Below, one piece after another: positions 42,468 through 52,810 of a DNA stretch of 64,000 bases. The stretch lies in contig JAPXFY010000026.1 in assembly GCA_030674185.1 (NCBI GenBank), positions 49,555,246 to 49,619,245 on the forward strand. Reading direction: 5' to 3'. The position numbers and the translations under genes were made by a program. Positions within the stretch are counted from its first letter, which is position 1; each line of letters starts with the position of its first letter. The notes beneath the pieces are model-generated. The model was not told the origin of the DNA. It searched no databases and saw only the letters and a program-made list of their open reading frames with translations. This stretch comes from Monoplex corrugatus. Lineage: Eukaryota; Mollusca; Gastropoda; Littorinimorpha; Ranellidae.

Positions 42468-42800
42468 GAACGGAGCACGGAGAACTCGAGCCGTTTGGTG
42501 AGCTGACAATACTCAACAGTCTGCATCTTTGGTGGGCGTTCGTATTTCCATAAGCTACTAGACAATGGCATGACTTACAGTATCTTAAACGTGCCTATTT
42601 GATGTTTTGCTTGTGTGTGTATACACAAAGGGTGTTCAGGAACTAACAGGTTTGCGTACGTGTTGACCTGGGAGATGGGGCAAACCTCCACCCTTTACCC
42701 ACCAAGCTGGAGATACCCAGGCAGGATCAAACCCCAGACCTTTTGATTACAAGTCTGGCGTTTGACCCAGTTGATAACCGCGCCTACCTGTGCTGGTTTT
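42468..42800 (-). mobile_element. tRNA-derived SINE, near full length
   Basis: Minus-strand copy of the 46,957-47,277 family: CAGGTAGGCGCGGTTATCAA head, CTGGGGTTTGATCCTGCC (B box), TGGTGGGTAAAGGGTGGAGG, TCCCAGGTCAACACGTACGC, AAATAGGCACGTTTAAGATA and the AGTTCTCCGTGCTCCG end. Confidence 0.75.
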
Positions 42801-42849
42801 CTCCAACTGAAAATGGAAGAGTAAAACACCCGACAGGGATCAGTGTTGT

Positions 42850-43195
42850 TTCACTTTCTCAAGACAACGTTCCTCCACTCGGAACGAATTCCACATGCAC
42901 TGACGTCACAGGTGCCATGTGATGGAGAAGACCCAAGCCTGCACATAAACCCCATGAGCTGGCAAGGTCCCGAGGTCTTACGTAGCATATGTGGAAAAAT
43001 TGTGGCCATTCCGAGAATTGAACACAGGTCTCCTGTGTTATGAGCATGGCCGTCTAACAAGTGAGCCAACGGGGCCACACACAACTCACGGCAGGTGAAA
43101 AACGATTGTCGTGCCCTTGATGACCTTGCTGAGCCTTCCCTGTGGAAAGCTGACGGATGGATTGATTGATCATTAGGAGACGGTTGTGACACTCT
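42850..43195 (-). mobile_element. Second tRNA-derived SINE family (S3), copy 1
   Basis: Minus-strand head GGCCCCGTTGGCTCACTTGT with B-box-like TGTGTTCAATTCTCGG, then GACCTTGCCAGCTCATGGGG and CTTGGGTCTTCTCCATCAC. The body GCCAGCNNNTGGNGTTTNTG/GGCTTGGGTC recurs at 52,575-52,810, 53,200-53,455 and 59,585-59,870, and a 3' piece at 44,637-44,745. The stretch 43,080-43,195 has a diverged partner at 44,395-44,475 (TTGATCATTAGGAGACGG versus TTGATCATTAGAAGACGG). Confidence 0.6.
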
Positions 43196-43334
43196 GTTTC
43201 TGCTTAGTTGTTTTTCGTCTTCTTCTGTTGTTTTCAGCGTAGAAGTGTCTTGTCGCATAAATACATGACCCAGACATTTAACCGTACGTGTTTGTGTGTT
43301 TTTTGTGTGTGTTTATGTCTGTGTTTTGTTTGTT

Positions 43335-43335
43335 T

Positions 43336-43378
<43 letters not shown>

Positions 43379-43410
43379 CGTGTGTGCGTGTGTGCGTGCG
43401 TGTGTGTGTG

Positions 43411-43442
<32 letters not shown>

Positions 43443-43506
43443 TGCGTGCGTGTGTGTGTGTGTGTGTGTGTGTGATTTTTTGTGTTTATGTCTGTTTTGT
43501 TGTTTG

Positions 43507-43540
<34 letters not shown>

Positions 43541-43608
43541 GTGCGTGCGTGCTGCGTGCGTGTGTGTGTGTGTGTGTGATTTTTTGTGTTTATGTCTGTT
43601 TTGTTGTT

Positions 43609-43659
<51 letters not shown>

Positions 43660-43660
43660 C
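43335..43660. repeat. (GT)n/(GTGC)n cluster with a triplicated spacer
   Basis: Three (GT)n blocks separated by near-identical spacers of the form TTTTTTGTGTTTATGTCTG, TTTTGTTGTTGG, which suggests tandem duplication of a ~100-bp compound unit. A (GT)n-linked family start (GACAAAATATGTAAACAAG, ATTTTCTTAGCTCTTTATG) follows at 43,657-43,760. Confidence 0.9.
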
Positions 43661-43799
43661 AAAATATGTAAACAAGATTTTCTTAGCTCTTTATGAGTGA
43701 TTGATTACCGCATTTTTGTCCTATCTGTGGACTGCTTAAGAGTGGCGAAAAGATAAGCTTGAAAGTAAAGATTGCGTCACAAACAGTTATTGATTTTGT

Positions 43800-44275
43800 T
43801 TGTTGCTATCAATCAACATTAGGAAGAGAGTTCTTGAATGTTATATAGAACCGATAATATTATACGGTTGTGAGGCGTGGACAGTCAACACGCAAAGCCA
43901 CAACAAGATTGAGGCAGCCGAGATGTGGTTTCTAAAAAGAATGTTTAGGGTTCCATGGACAGCAAAGAAAACAAACGAGACAGTCTTGATGGAGGCAGAC
44001 ACAAGAAGATCATTCATAAGGAAGATTAAGAAAAGACAGGCAACATAGGCCATTTTATGAGGAAAGGGGAATTACAACACCTGGTCACAACAGGAAAGCT
44101 GGAGGGAAAGAGAGCACCAGGTAGACCCAGGGAGAAAATATTGGACGACTTGCAGGGTGGCCGAGGGCAAAGAGGGTGGAAGATGTGCTTGAAACAACAA
44201 GGGATAGATACATATGGAGGGCCATGATCACCAACTCCGTGCGGCAGGCACATAATGCTGCTGCTGCTGCTAGTT
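43800..44275 (+). pseudogene. Decayed LINE RT C-terminus, copy b
   Basis: Open to 44,048: RKRVLECYIEPIILYGCEAW, EAAEMWFLKRMFRVPWTAKK and TNETVLMEAD, then after a frame change FMRKGELQHLVTTGKLEG and GRPREKILDD. Same lineage as 21,930-22,640, better preserved in the LYGCEAW region. The 3' end is a (TGC)n run after CGGCAGGCACATAA. The 5' part with the RT catalytic motifs is absent. Confidence 0.8.
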
Positions 44276-44636
44276 TTGGTATAGAAAGCGAGATTGCTAG
44301 AATGGCGTGATCATTTAACATTTCGTCACGTGTGCTGGCACTTACCGATTTGAAACAGATAACCATCAGAGACGTGACAAGCTCTCTGAACAGGTCAAAA
44401 TCATTACCGTGCCCTTTGGAAACTTGATGGATCTTCCTCATGGACGCCCAAAAGATTCATTGATCATTAGAAGACGGCTGTTGTTATTTTTTCAGTTTTG
44501 TTTTTCTTTATGAACAAGACGCAAACACAAATACAAAACATTTAAGCGACGCGTTCTAGCAAATTAAACTATTTACAAAAAAATGTTTTTATTTTTGATA
44601 ACAGAGAAAGGCATACATATATAAAAGTTTCAGTTC

Positions 44637-44745
44637 CATTCCTCAAGTGGCGCATCCGCGCTCGGAATAAATTCCATATGCACGGACGTCAGATGGAGAA
44701 GACCCAGAACGGTCACGGTCAAGTTCTACAAGCCCTACGTGCAGA
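44637..44745 (-). mobile_element. SINE family S3, 3' fragment
   Basis: GTGGCGCATCCGCGCTCGGAATAAATTCC, ATATGCACGGACGTCAGATG and GAGAAGACCCAGAA parallel 42,870-42,935. From 44,746 to 45,090 the sequence is AT-rich with a C-run at 44,861 and no gene. Confidence 0.55.
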
Positions 44746-45089
44746 TAAGATCTCGATAAATCATGCATTTGAATAAAGATAAATAACCAGCCAAAGATGA
44801 AGAGATCAATATGTGCGTACATTGGCAGGTAATTAACAAATCAGGTTTGATGTATGTTTCCCCCCCCCCCCTCGTATAATATACTGATAACACATATTAA
44901 TCGTGGGATTTCCAAACGTTGAGCTGCGCATTTGAGACTGTTTGTTTTAGTCAACAGGATTGGATGTTTTTGTTTTGTTTTTGTTTCCATTTCCTCATTC
45001 GTGTCTTTATTTTTGACACCAGACAGAATTGATGTGTTGCCGTGAAATATTATGGTTATGTTCCTGCTTTTGTCTGCTCAGGATTTACA

Positions 45090-45390
45090 GCAGTCGAATG
45101 ATGGTGATGATAAAATGACGACGACGACGATGATGAGAGTAGTGGTGGTGTGGTTGATGATGCAGTTGATGATACTGATGACGATTATGATGGTGATGAG
45201 ATGACGACAGCCATGACGATAATCGGAATGATAATGGCGACGATGATGGTAATATTCAGAATGTTGAATACATATATGCTGTTTGTGATGAAGACGTCGA
45301 TGACGACAATGATGATGATGATGATATGAATAATCATACAGACAATGAGGATGACGATGATAATGACGATGATGTTGACAGTGCTTATGT
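45090..45390. repeat. (GAT/GAC)n-rich trinucleotide tract upstream of an exon
   Basis: Irregular ATGATGACGACG-type sequence that gives a His-rich open frame on the minus strand and Asp-rich peptides on the plus strand. It ends in the polypyrimidine/AG that precedes the exon at 45,397, so it is most likely intronic. Confidence 0.8.
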
Positions 45391-45396
45391 TTGCAG

Positions 45397-45514
45397 AGGG
45401 ACATAGGAGATGTGATGTTCTCTCTAAGCTACCTGCCCAGTGCAGAACGCCTCACACTGGTAGTAGTGAAGGCCAGGCACCTGAGACACCCTGAATCCAG
45501 TAAAGAAGCCTTGA
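45397..45514 (+). CDS. Synaptotagmin-type C2B domain, penultimate exon
   Basis: Flanked by an acceptor (GTGCTTATGTTTGCAG) and a donor (TTGA/GTGAGT). It encodes RDIGDVMFSLSYLPSAERLT, LVVVKARHL and ESSKEAL, the first beta strands of a synaptotagmin C2B domain (family pattern GELLxSLxYxPxAxRLxVxVxxAxxL). Length 118 nt, phase 0 in and phase 1 out, joining the exon at 48,624 in frame (junction codon AAT). The residue before PYIKV is therefore Asn, where calcium-binding C2 domains have Asp. Upstream exons (transmembrane segment, C2A) were not recognised in the window; they may lie in unrecognised sequence or beyond its left edge. Synaptotagmin-like proteins act in membrane trafficking and exocytosis. 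Orthology to a particular subtype is open; the strong SLSYLPSAERLT reading and lost acidic ligands recall calcium-independent members such as Syt12. Confidence 0.85.
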
Positions 45515-45954
45515 GTGAGTCCTTGTCCTGTCTTTCTCCTTCCCCTCTGTCTGTCTTTCTCCCTCCGTCTGTCTTTCTCGCAGATCAGTAATTTCAGCTT
45601 ACATGAGCGTACGTATGGAAACGAGTTTTCAGTGCATTTTATTTCGTATGGGCCATGCAGTGCACGGACCGCCCTCTTCGCTTGGAGAAATGGCTACTGT
45701 GTGGCGTCTGGAGCTAGGAGGTGATTATCCAGTCAGTGGTGAGGCGCCCATCTAATACCCCTTAGGTTTTTTTGTGGTTTTTTTTTTACCCTCGGGAGTT
45801 TGGGGGTGGGGGTGATTTTTTCTTTTTTCTTTTTCTTTTTCCTTATTTCTATTTTGAAAGGATAAACTTGGAGCTGTTGGTTTTAACGTGGTAATGGTCC
45901 TGCTATATGGCTTTAGTAGTCGGCTGGGTTGGAAGCGATATGACCCCTCCCCCT

Positions 45955-46310
45955 CCCTCTGTGTGTGTGTGTGTGTGCGCGCGACAAAAATATGTAAGAT
46001 TTTACACACTGCTGTTTCTAGAGGGATCTCTACCAAATATTGGTTGAAAGTGTGGACTGTTGAGACCTTGCGAAAAGCGTTAAGTGGGAAAAAAGGCCTA
46101 TGTAAAATCAGCCATTTTCAGGATGGCGTGTGAAGATCAGTTTTCCAGGAACGTTTTACAGTGTTTGCATTCTGTTTTCACTGTTGTCTGTGCGGTTATT
46201 CCCCGTTTGATGAAGCTTTCATGGTCACAGTGACCTTGAGAAGTACAACATGTGGATTTTCTGTAATTTTTTAAATTATAAAAAGGAAACAGTTGGAAAG
46301 GCGTGATCAT
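45955..46310 (+). repeat. (GT)n-linked family copy, intronic
   Basis: (GT)n at 45,959-45,977 and (CG) then GACAAAAATATGTAAGATTT, TACCAAATATTGGTTGAAAG, TTTTCAGGATGGCGTG, TTCATGGTCACAGTGACC, TTGAGAAGTACAACATGTGG and TTATAAAAAGGAAACAGTTG. It shows both ends of the family and the 5' (GT)n junction. A TAG/TAGT trinucleotide-like run follows at 46,330-46,400. Confidence 0.8.
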
Positions 46311-46535
46311 TTTTATGTTTTTATGTGTTATTATTATTACTATTATTAGTAGTAGTAGAAGTAGTAGTAGTAGCAGTAGTAGTTGCAGTAGTGGTAGTAT
46401 TATCATCATCATCATTTGTTATTTTCATTATTTGGTTATTTAAGTCAATTTAAAACAGAGAATGATTCTATATTTCACAATACAGCACTTTATTAATCCA
46501 CATTTGAAAATGTCCTCTCCAAATCCAGTTTGCTC

Positions 46536-46595
46536 ATAACACACACACACACGCACACGCACACGCACACGCACACGCACGCGCACACACACACA

Positions 46596-46633
<38 letters not shown>

Positions 46634-46641
46634 CACACACA

Positions 46642-46694
<53 letters not shown>
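46536..46694. repeat. (CA)n/(CACG)n and (TA)n microsatellites
   Basis: CA with CG interruptions at 46,538-46,640 and a pure (TA)n at about 46,648-46,693. Confidence 0.96.
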
Positions 46695-46696
<2 letters not shown>

Positions 46697-46956
46697 TTCT
46701 TACAACGACATAAAACATTGTCTTGATCTAGCTCTGAAAATTCATAGAAAAGTGTCATAGCACAGAAAAAAAACCAGCTGTTATTAAAACAAGGTTACTA
46801 GTGAAAATGATCATACGATGAAAATACATTACTTTTCTTGCTGCTGCCTTACACAGTCGCATGCACGCACGCACAAACACGCAACATCCCCACATTTCTC
46901 TTCCTCCCCTCCCCCTTTTCCTTCTGCCCACCTCCATCATACCTTCATAGAACACT

Positions 46957-47277
46957 GACGGGCGCAGTAGCCTAGTGGGTGAACATCGGACTTCCAATTA
47001 TAAGGTCCTGGGTTCGATCCACCCAGATACCTCCACCTGGTGGGTAAAGGGTGAAACTGTTTTCCATCTCCCAAGTCAACATGTGTGCGGACCTGCCAAT
47101 GCCTAAACCGCCTTCGTGTGCATACGCATGCAAAATATCAAATACGCACGTTAAAGATCTTGTAAGTCGTGTCAGTGTTGGCTTATGGAAACATGAAAAC
47201 ACTCACCAAAGATGCAGACTGTTCAACAACATAGCGGAGTGTGGTCAACTCGCCTAATAGTTCTCTGTGCTCCACTA
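46957..47277 (+). mobile_element. tRNA-derived SINE, best full-length copy
   Basis: Head GGGCGCAGTAGCCTAGTGGG contains an A box (TAGCCTAGTGGG, 46,968-46,979), and GGTTCGATCC at 47,011-47,020 is the B box, with tRNA-like spacing. Body: CTGGTGGGTAAAGGGTGAAA, CCCAAGTCAACATGTGTGCG, AATGCCTAAACCGCCTTCG, CACGTTAAAGATCTTGTAAG, GTGTTGGCTTATGGAAACAT and CCAAAGATGCAGACTGTT, ending at TTCTCTGTGCTCCAC. Intronic, same strand as the host gene. It is the reference copy for the minus-strand copies noted elsewhere. Confidence 0.85.
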
Positions 47278-47289
47278 ACAAAATCTAAT

Positions 47290-47440
47290 AATTAAGTGGA
47301 GAGTGGCTGAGGACAGAGAGGGTGGGAAATATACTTGCAGCGACAAGGGATAGATTCGTATGGAGGGCCATGATCGCCAGCGCCATGCGGCAGGGCACAT
47401 GATGATGATGATAACGATGATGATGATGAAGTGTAGTGGA
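47290..47440 (+). pseudogene. Decayed LINE RT C-terminus, copy c (3' end only)
   Basis: Encodes EWLRTERVGNILAATRDRFV-like and WRAMIASAMRQGT, the last ~45 codons of the lineage at 21,930-22,640 and 43,800-44,275. It ends in (GATGAT)n after GGGCACATGA. It follows the SINE with about 12 bp between. Confidence 0.75.
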
Positions 47441-48623
47441 GAACAGCGCTATAACGCATCGATTGATAACAATTATAACAACATTATACTAGGGACAATT
47501 CCATTGGTGCCATGGACTCTAAGCACATGCTGTGCACAAGACCTCGATTTATCAGCCTCACAACTCGAGGCCAAGTAAAGTGGGGTACTGGCCAGCAAAA
47601 TCCCTCCCTAATACATGAACCAAACAGGGAACGTCTGGCTTTAAAGGCAGGAGATTTTAACCACTTAGGATTATGTAGCTATGTCTTTCTATGGATGTAT
47701 GTATGTGTGTTAAGAAGAAACATTCTTCTGTATCAATATTGCATAAATCCAGAAAACATTTATCATCGAATGAACAAGCATTGTACATACATTTTATGCA
47801 AATATTGATGCGTACATGTTCATACATATATTCACAGAAGAAAAAAAGTTTGAGGAAAAAGACTGCTAAATCAAAGTTTGTGGCAGCATGGCTTAAGCAC
47901 TCGCCTAGGAGGACAGAAACCATGGTTACATCACAAATCATTTTTTTCCCACATTCCTCTGATAAGTGCTGGCCTGTTAGTAGGTAAATCGATGTCCCCT
48001 CTGTAGCAGGCACTTAGCTCACGTTCAGAATTTCTCGGGAACAAAACACCCCAATTTATACACAAAATAGGAGGAAGAGGCGTATTTTGGCGACTTGGCC
48101 AAAAAAATCTAATTAGGTCCAACCCAGTAATCTCGAGATGACGGTAGACAATGAAGGAGGGAGGAAGAAGGCGCAAGAGCTTTTCTACCTTACAAACTTG
48201 TGTTTTCGTGACTGCTTCTTCTGCCTCCTCTTCTTCTTCGTCGTCTTCTCGTTGACGTTACACCTGGAGACTAGGTCTGCTAGAGATACAGTCGGCTGTC
48301 ATCTACAAAACATCCACAGGATCGTACAGTTTCTTCTGAAGGGTAGTTGGCTTTGGCCATATCTCCTTCAGCAGCTGGAGATCGTGCAGACCTGTAGGAG
48401 CGAAGAAGTGTTGACTTGGTTAATCATTTGTATGATGTACGTGTATCTGTTTGTCTGTTAATCATTTGTATGTGGATCTGTCTGTCTGCTATTCATCAGT
48501 CTGTTGGTCTATTCGTTTGCTGTTTGTGAAAAAAATCATTTTTTGGTAAATATTAGTACTGAAATGTTAAAATGATACTTGTCAAACTTCAGAATGATGC
48601 TCAATGTGTGTGTCCTCCCGCAG

Positions 48624-48919
48624 ATCCATACATCAAAGTGGCAGTGATAGCCGGAAAGAAAACAAAGAAAAAGAAGACGGCCTCGTGCCACTGCACAAAC
48701 AACCCTGTATGGAACGAGGCCCTGGTCTTCAACTTCCCCAAAGAGCATCTGGACACCATCTCCCTGGAGATCTCCGTCTTTCACGATACCAAGATCGGAA
48801 ATGACGAACGCCTCGGCAAAGTTCGGCTGTCTTCGGACTGCGTGGGCGAAGAGAAAGCCCACTGGCAGGACTTGGTTCGGGAAAAATCGGCGTCGGCTCG
48901 CTGGCATAAACTCACCTGA
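48624..48919 (+). CDS. Synaptotagmin-type C2B domain, last exon
   Basis: Acceptor GTCCTCCCGCAG, then PYIKVAVIAGKKTKKKKT (polybasic strand of C2B), NNPVWNEALVFNFPKEHLD, ISLEISVFHDTKIGNDERLG, KVRLS, AHWQDL and ARWHKLT, stop TGA at 48,917. This is the second half of a C2B domain, including the NPVxNEAxxF motif and the terminal HWxxLxxxxxxxxxxWHxL helix/strand that marks synaptotagmin C2B C-termini. The loop-3 calcium ligands (usual DxD before IGxNE) read H-D-T here (VFHDTKIG), and loop 1 also lacks the Asp pair, so calcium binding is not predicted. It probably binds acidic lipids or SNAREs through the KKTKKKKT patch. GC content is much higher than in the intron, as expected for conserved coding sequence. 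Confidence 0.92.
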
Positions 48920-49725
48920 CGGCGACGGGAGGCGGCAGTGTCCTCGCTGGCACTGCTCGCCTCTGGGTCTCCACCTTGCGGTGGCCCCGCACACGCACAG
49001 TCGGCGGCCGGGTACCTGGGCGCCGCCGTCCTGCGTGGACTGCTGGCCATGTCGGTGTCAAGGTCACTGGACTTGGACTACAAGGGCAAGGACGAGAAAG
49101 GGGATGCCAGTGGGGGTGGGGGTGAAGGGGGTAAAGGGGGTGGTAGTGGTGGGGTGGCCACGGCGGGATCGAGGAGCGCCGGGTCGACGATGACGAGGAA
49201 GGCGCACTCGGTGACCAGAGCTAAGCCCGGAGGTAAAGGCTACCATTCATAACATTTGCCCATCTCCTCCTCGCCTCTTTCTCTCTGCCCGTCCCGAACC
49301 ATCGTGGTCATCACCAGCAACAGCATCGTTGTTTTTGAGACTACTACTATGCTTGTCTGATTTTTCGTTACCGGTATTGCCATTGTAATCTTTTGTAGTT
49401 TGGTTTTCCCTTTGGTTTTTCCTGTTGTTCTTATCTCTTGTCTCCTCGCTTTCACCACCCCCACCCCTCTCTCTCACTTTGACTTTGGTCTTTCATATTC
49501 GTCGATTCTTTAAGAGTTTTTTTTGTTGGTTTTTTTGTCTCTATCCCTCCATTCTACCCCTATCTTTCTTTATTGATGGAAGCTCTGTCAGTTCCGTCTG
49601 TCTCTTCCAAACTGTTCTTATATATTTGTGTATCTCCTTTCCCCTCAGTTCTTTTCTCTACCTGCCTGGCGTTAAGGTGTCAATGGTCATTTCATACTGA
49701 ACATATCGTAAAAGAAGAGTAAGTA
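48920..49725 (+). other. Probable 3' UTR and downstream flank
   Basis: GC-rich to about 49,250 and without stops in other frames, but I see no domain in those frames, including a Gly-rich GGGGEGGKGGGSGG stretch. Likely 3' UTR. After 49,260 the sequence is T/C-rich. No clear polyadenylation signal close by; an AATAAATAAG lies at about 50,571. Confidence 0.5.
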
Positions 49726-49727
49726 GA

Positions 49728-49769
<42 letters not shown>

Positions 49770-49809
49770 CGGTGCGTGCGTGCGTGTGCGTGTGCGTGTG
49801 TGTGTGTGA
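49728..49809. repeat. (GT)n/(GTGC)n microsatellite
   Basis: GT run with GCGT interruptions. From 49,810 to 50,180 there is AT-rich unique sequence, then an imperfect CA-rich stretch at 50,205-50,435. Neither holds a gene. Confidence 0.93.
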
Positions 49810-50734
49810 AAAGTGAGAAGCTCGTAACTTCGAATACGTATGCCCCAAACACTGATTTTATGGTTTATATTATTCTATGATATTAGTACCCAGATTGACT
49901 TTGGTGATTGTGTTGCTACAACAACCCAAACTCAGGTTACACATTTTATAGTGTTATTACCCTCTCTGTGTGTGAAAACACGAAGATGTTTATTTTCTCT
50001 ATTTGTGCGAGTTTGTGTGTGAACGTATGAAGTTTTTTTGGTTTTTTTTTTGGCTTTCCATTTTGCAACTTTCTATCTTAGTGATTTTTTTTCTTGTTCC
50101 CCTCTTTAAAGATGACAAGTTATTTCATTCAAGAATCCTAAGAAGAGCCAAATGTTTCGTTTACAAGTTACAAAACTGATCAAACGAAGATGAGATTGAC
50201 GGATAGACAGGCTCGCAGACGGGCTACAAACAGACATACAAACATGCCGATATGCGTATGCACTCACACAGATGCACGCACGCACACACAGACATACAGA
50301 CACGCTCACGCAGAGACACACTCTGCTATGCATACGCACACACACGCGAACACACACATGCACACAGAGAGTGAGAAGCGCCGCACACACACACGGACTG
50401 AAGCACACAAAGACACACTCGCACACACACATACACGGAGTGATGATTTTCTTTGGAATATAATACATATGATCCATTGTGTTCTATTTTCGTGTTCATT
50501 TATTCCTTTAAATGTCCAGCGCAACCAGAAGAATTACAATCCGGTTTAATACAATACGTTTTTATTCCCAATAAATAAGCAGTTGGTTATATATCCATAT
50601 TTTTTCATCATTATTTTCTAAACATCGAGTTGTTTTGGGGTTTTTTTTTCGTATCGACGGGAGAGAGACGTATGTCTGCGAAATTGTATCGCTGTGTCTG
50701 CACCCATGCCAAAAATATGCGTTTTCAGTTTTAT

Positions 50735-51030
50735 ATCTCTGGGTAGGTTTTTATTTTTACCAAGTTTTGGCTCAACGGTATGGACCTTTGAGGAGTCACG
50801 AATTTTATGGAAGTTACGCCAGCTTTTATGTATGTTGTAGTATCCTTAGTTATGTTCCAGGTTGGTTGGTTTTTTAAAGTCTCTGGTGATAGTTTGGGTG
50901 GAATGATCACCGCCAGGGACATACCCTCAGATTTTCCTTTCCAGGGTTTTTTTCTCAGCGAGTTGTTGTGGCCGTTTTGAAATTGTCATGGCCCTGATAT
51001 GGCTCTGCGCAGTTGGCTGGCCTTTGAAGA
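50735..51030 (+). mobile_element. Non-autonomous A-type element, 3' part
   Basis: GGGTAGGTTTTTATTTTTAC, TTTTATGTATGTTGTAGTATCC, GGTGGAATGATCACCGCCAG and the shared tail GGCCCTGATATGGCTCTGCG, CAGTTGGCTGGCCTTTGAAG. 5' half missing. Confidence 0.65.
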
Positions 51031-51034
51031 ATAA

Positions 51035-51350
51035 GAGTAAGCGCATATGGTTTTGCGCAGGCTCAGAGTTTCTGCCGGGTAATTGCTGGCAAATTTGGGT
51101 GGAGAAGTGGAGAAGCGTCTGAGTGCATGAATTACTCTTGAACAAACTCAGAACTATGTCTGGGAGTCGTGACGCCAAGGTCAAGGTCACATGGATCAAA
51201 ATAGTGTTTGAAATCGGCACTCTTTGAGGAAGTTGTGTCAAGTTTTCTTAACATCAGATTCTACTTCAAGGTCACACTGACAATGACATTTTCTGTAAAA
51301 ATTTTGTATAAAAAGTAAGATTGTTAAAATGGCTTGATTATCTTGGTTTT
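51035..51350 (+). repeat. S2 fragment followed by a (GT)n-linked family copy
   Basis: GCGCATATGGTTTTGCGCAG, GGTAATTGCTGGCAAATTTG and TGAACAAACTCAGAACT are S2-like (compare 25,340-25,430). Then GTCGTGACGCCAAGGTCAAG, GTGTTTGAAATCGGCACTC, TTCAAGGTCACACTGAC, GTATAAAAAGTAAGATTG and TTAAAATGGCTTGATT are the (GT)n-linked family, here without an adjacent (GT)n. Confidence 0.65.
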
Positions 51351-51554
51351 CTTTTTAATCACATTTGTGTGCAAACTGGTTGTGATGTTATGACTGTTGG
51401 TATCGTAAATTCGAGCTTTTGTGTTGCAAAGATAAATGCTAGAACTAGAAATATCACAGCCTTGGGATTTGATGATGACAATGACTATGATGATGATGGT
51501 GAAAAGTGCAAGGTCGTTGAGTCTTACACCTGCTACATTGATCATGTATGGAAG

Positions 51555-51795
51555 CCATTTCTGATCTATTGACCAGCGCAAGGTGGTTTGATAATCACAC
51601 CAGACACTTTTTTCCTCGTCGTCCAGTGTGTAGCGATAATGACCATTCGTCATGTGGGGGTCAGGTCTGGGTCCTGCATTATATATGTGTGCACAAATAT
51701 GTCTGAATGCTGATCTCTAGCTGGTAGGTCCTCTGACAGGTGAATGTCATTTATTTGTGTGAAACAGGGTGGTGTGGTTTCATGGGTACACTTGA
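51555..51795. repeat. Dispersed direct repeat R, copy 1
   Basis: CTGATCTATTGACCAGCGCA, ATAATCACACC, AGCGATAATGACCATTCGTC, GGTCCTGCATTATATATGTG, GATCTC and CTCTGACAGGTGAATGTC. Copy 2 is at 52,938-53,175 with the same order. Confidence 0.8.
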
Positions 51796-51879
51796 CAAAT
51801 TAATCAGTGAAAATCGATTCGAATCTTAAACAAGCTGTACTCAGCAGTAGGTATCGACATAAGTTAGCAGCAGGTAACG

Positions 51880-52460
51880 AGATAAGTTATCACTTTAAGA
51901 TTGGAGAGAAATGAAATGGTAAAGACCTTTAATATTTCTGAGGGCCAGCATTAATGAGGGTGGTGTTCATTTCCTCTCCATCACTGCTTTACCTTCCCAA
52001 ACCCTGAACAAGATCAGATTCCCATTAAAATCTGGGTGGAGTGGCGCCTGATGGCATTTAGATTTTAAGCTCAGTTAGAGCACCATGCTTATAACACAAG
52101 GGTTCAAACCTCTGGCAGACTGTGATTTTTTACATGGATTTGTTGGCTCTTCTGAAAGACTCATGGACTCGAGGTCTCATATGTCGAGCTCAGTTCCAGT
52201 CCACAACTTTAAAACCTGGCCTGTTCGCAGCCCGTCTGTATATCTACATTCTTCTGCTGGTGTCAGCTTAGTGTTTTATAAGGTCCCTCTCTCCCTCCCC
52301 TATTCAAGACCTTTCCAATAGCGCGACGGGTTTTGCACATGTTCAGGGAGTTGGCCACATAGTTCTTGCAGATGTGGGTGGAGCGCATATGGTAATTGTC
52401 CGAGTGCAATAAAACCCCTTGAATAAACTCCAGACTGCTGCACAAAGATTTTCTTGAGCG
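51880..52460 (+). mobile_element. SINE-like family S2, with tRNA-like module
   Basis: An internal module TAAGCTCAGTTAGAGCACCA (52,066-52,085) ... CTTATAACACAAGGGTTCAAACC (ending 52,110) has the look of a tRNA D-arm, anticodon arm and T-arm; the loop reads as TAT. Downstream CATATGTCGAGCTCAGTTCC, CCTGTTCGCAG, GGGTGGAGCGCATATGG and TTGTCCGAGTGCAATAAAAC match 25,140-25,440. Confidence 0.6.
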
Positions 52461-52574
52461 AGGTTCCTATCCAAAAAATGCTGAATTGTGCAGAATGGTT
52501 TAATCGTACGTACTGAACATTGCAAGTTGATATGAAAGAGAAGAGGATTTGGAGTTTGTTAAGAGAGAGATTTA

Positions 52575-52810
52575 TCGCACTGGGGTAGTTCCTTATGCAC
52601 CCACCCAATCTGCCGGTAAGTTATCTGGCAGACACTTTGAGCCTGCACAAAACCTTAATACTCTGGCAAGGTCTTGAATTGGGGAAGGAGGGAGAACAGG
52701 ACCCATGAAACACAAACCTGACACCACCACAATGATTGGAGCATTAAGATGGACAGCAAACAGACCAGTTTCTATGTTGGGGGCTGGGATTAAACTCGAC
52801 ATATCAGATC
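52575..52810 (-). mobile_element. SINE family S3, copy 2
   Basis: Minus strand: AGATCTGATATGTCGAG, TTTAATCCCAGCC (B-box-like), CAACATAGAAACTGGTCTG, GGTGGTGTCAGGTTTGTG, AAGACCTTGCCAGAG, TTTTGTGCAGGCTCAAAG and CTGCCAGATAAC. Same order as 53,200-53,455 and 59,585-59,870. Confidence 0.65.

Larger units (their letters stand above)
45515..48623 (+). other. Intron of the synaptotagmin-type gene, filled with repeats
   Basis: A 3.1-kb intron bounded by GTGAGT and TGTCCTCCCGCAG. It contains a LINE 3' tail remnant (GTAATGGTCCTGCTATATGG, AGTCGGCTGGGTTGGAAG, about 45,890-45,942), a (GT)n-linked family copy, CA and TA microsatellites, a SINE and a LINE fragment. The part 47,445-48,600 is otherwise unique; CATGGCTTAAGCACTCGCC at about 47,887 is faintly A-box-like but no B box follows clearly. 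Confidence 0.75.

Noticed and set aside
45078..45404. His-rich minus-strand ORF as a metal-binding protein
   Set aside because: Translation of a (GAT/GAC)n tract immediately upstream of a splice acceptor.
48536..49252. Antisense ORF and Gly-rich ORFs overlapping and following the last C2B exon
   Set aside because: The sense frame has clear C2B homology; the others have none and probably reflect GC-rich exon and 3' UTR sequence.
52066..52120. A genuine tRNA-Ile (UAU) gene
   Set aside because: D-arm and T-arm likeness is present but no acceptor stem closes; it is embedded in a dispersed repeat.
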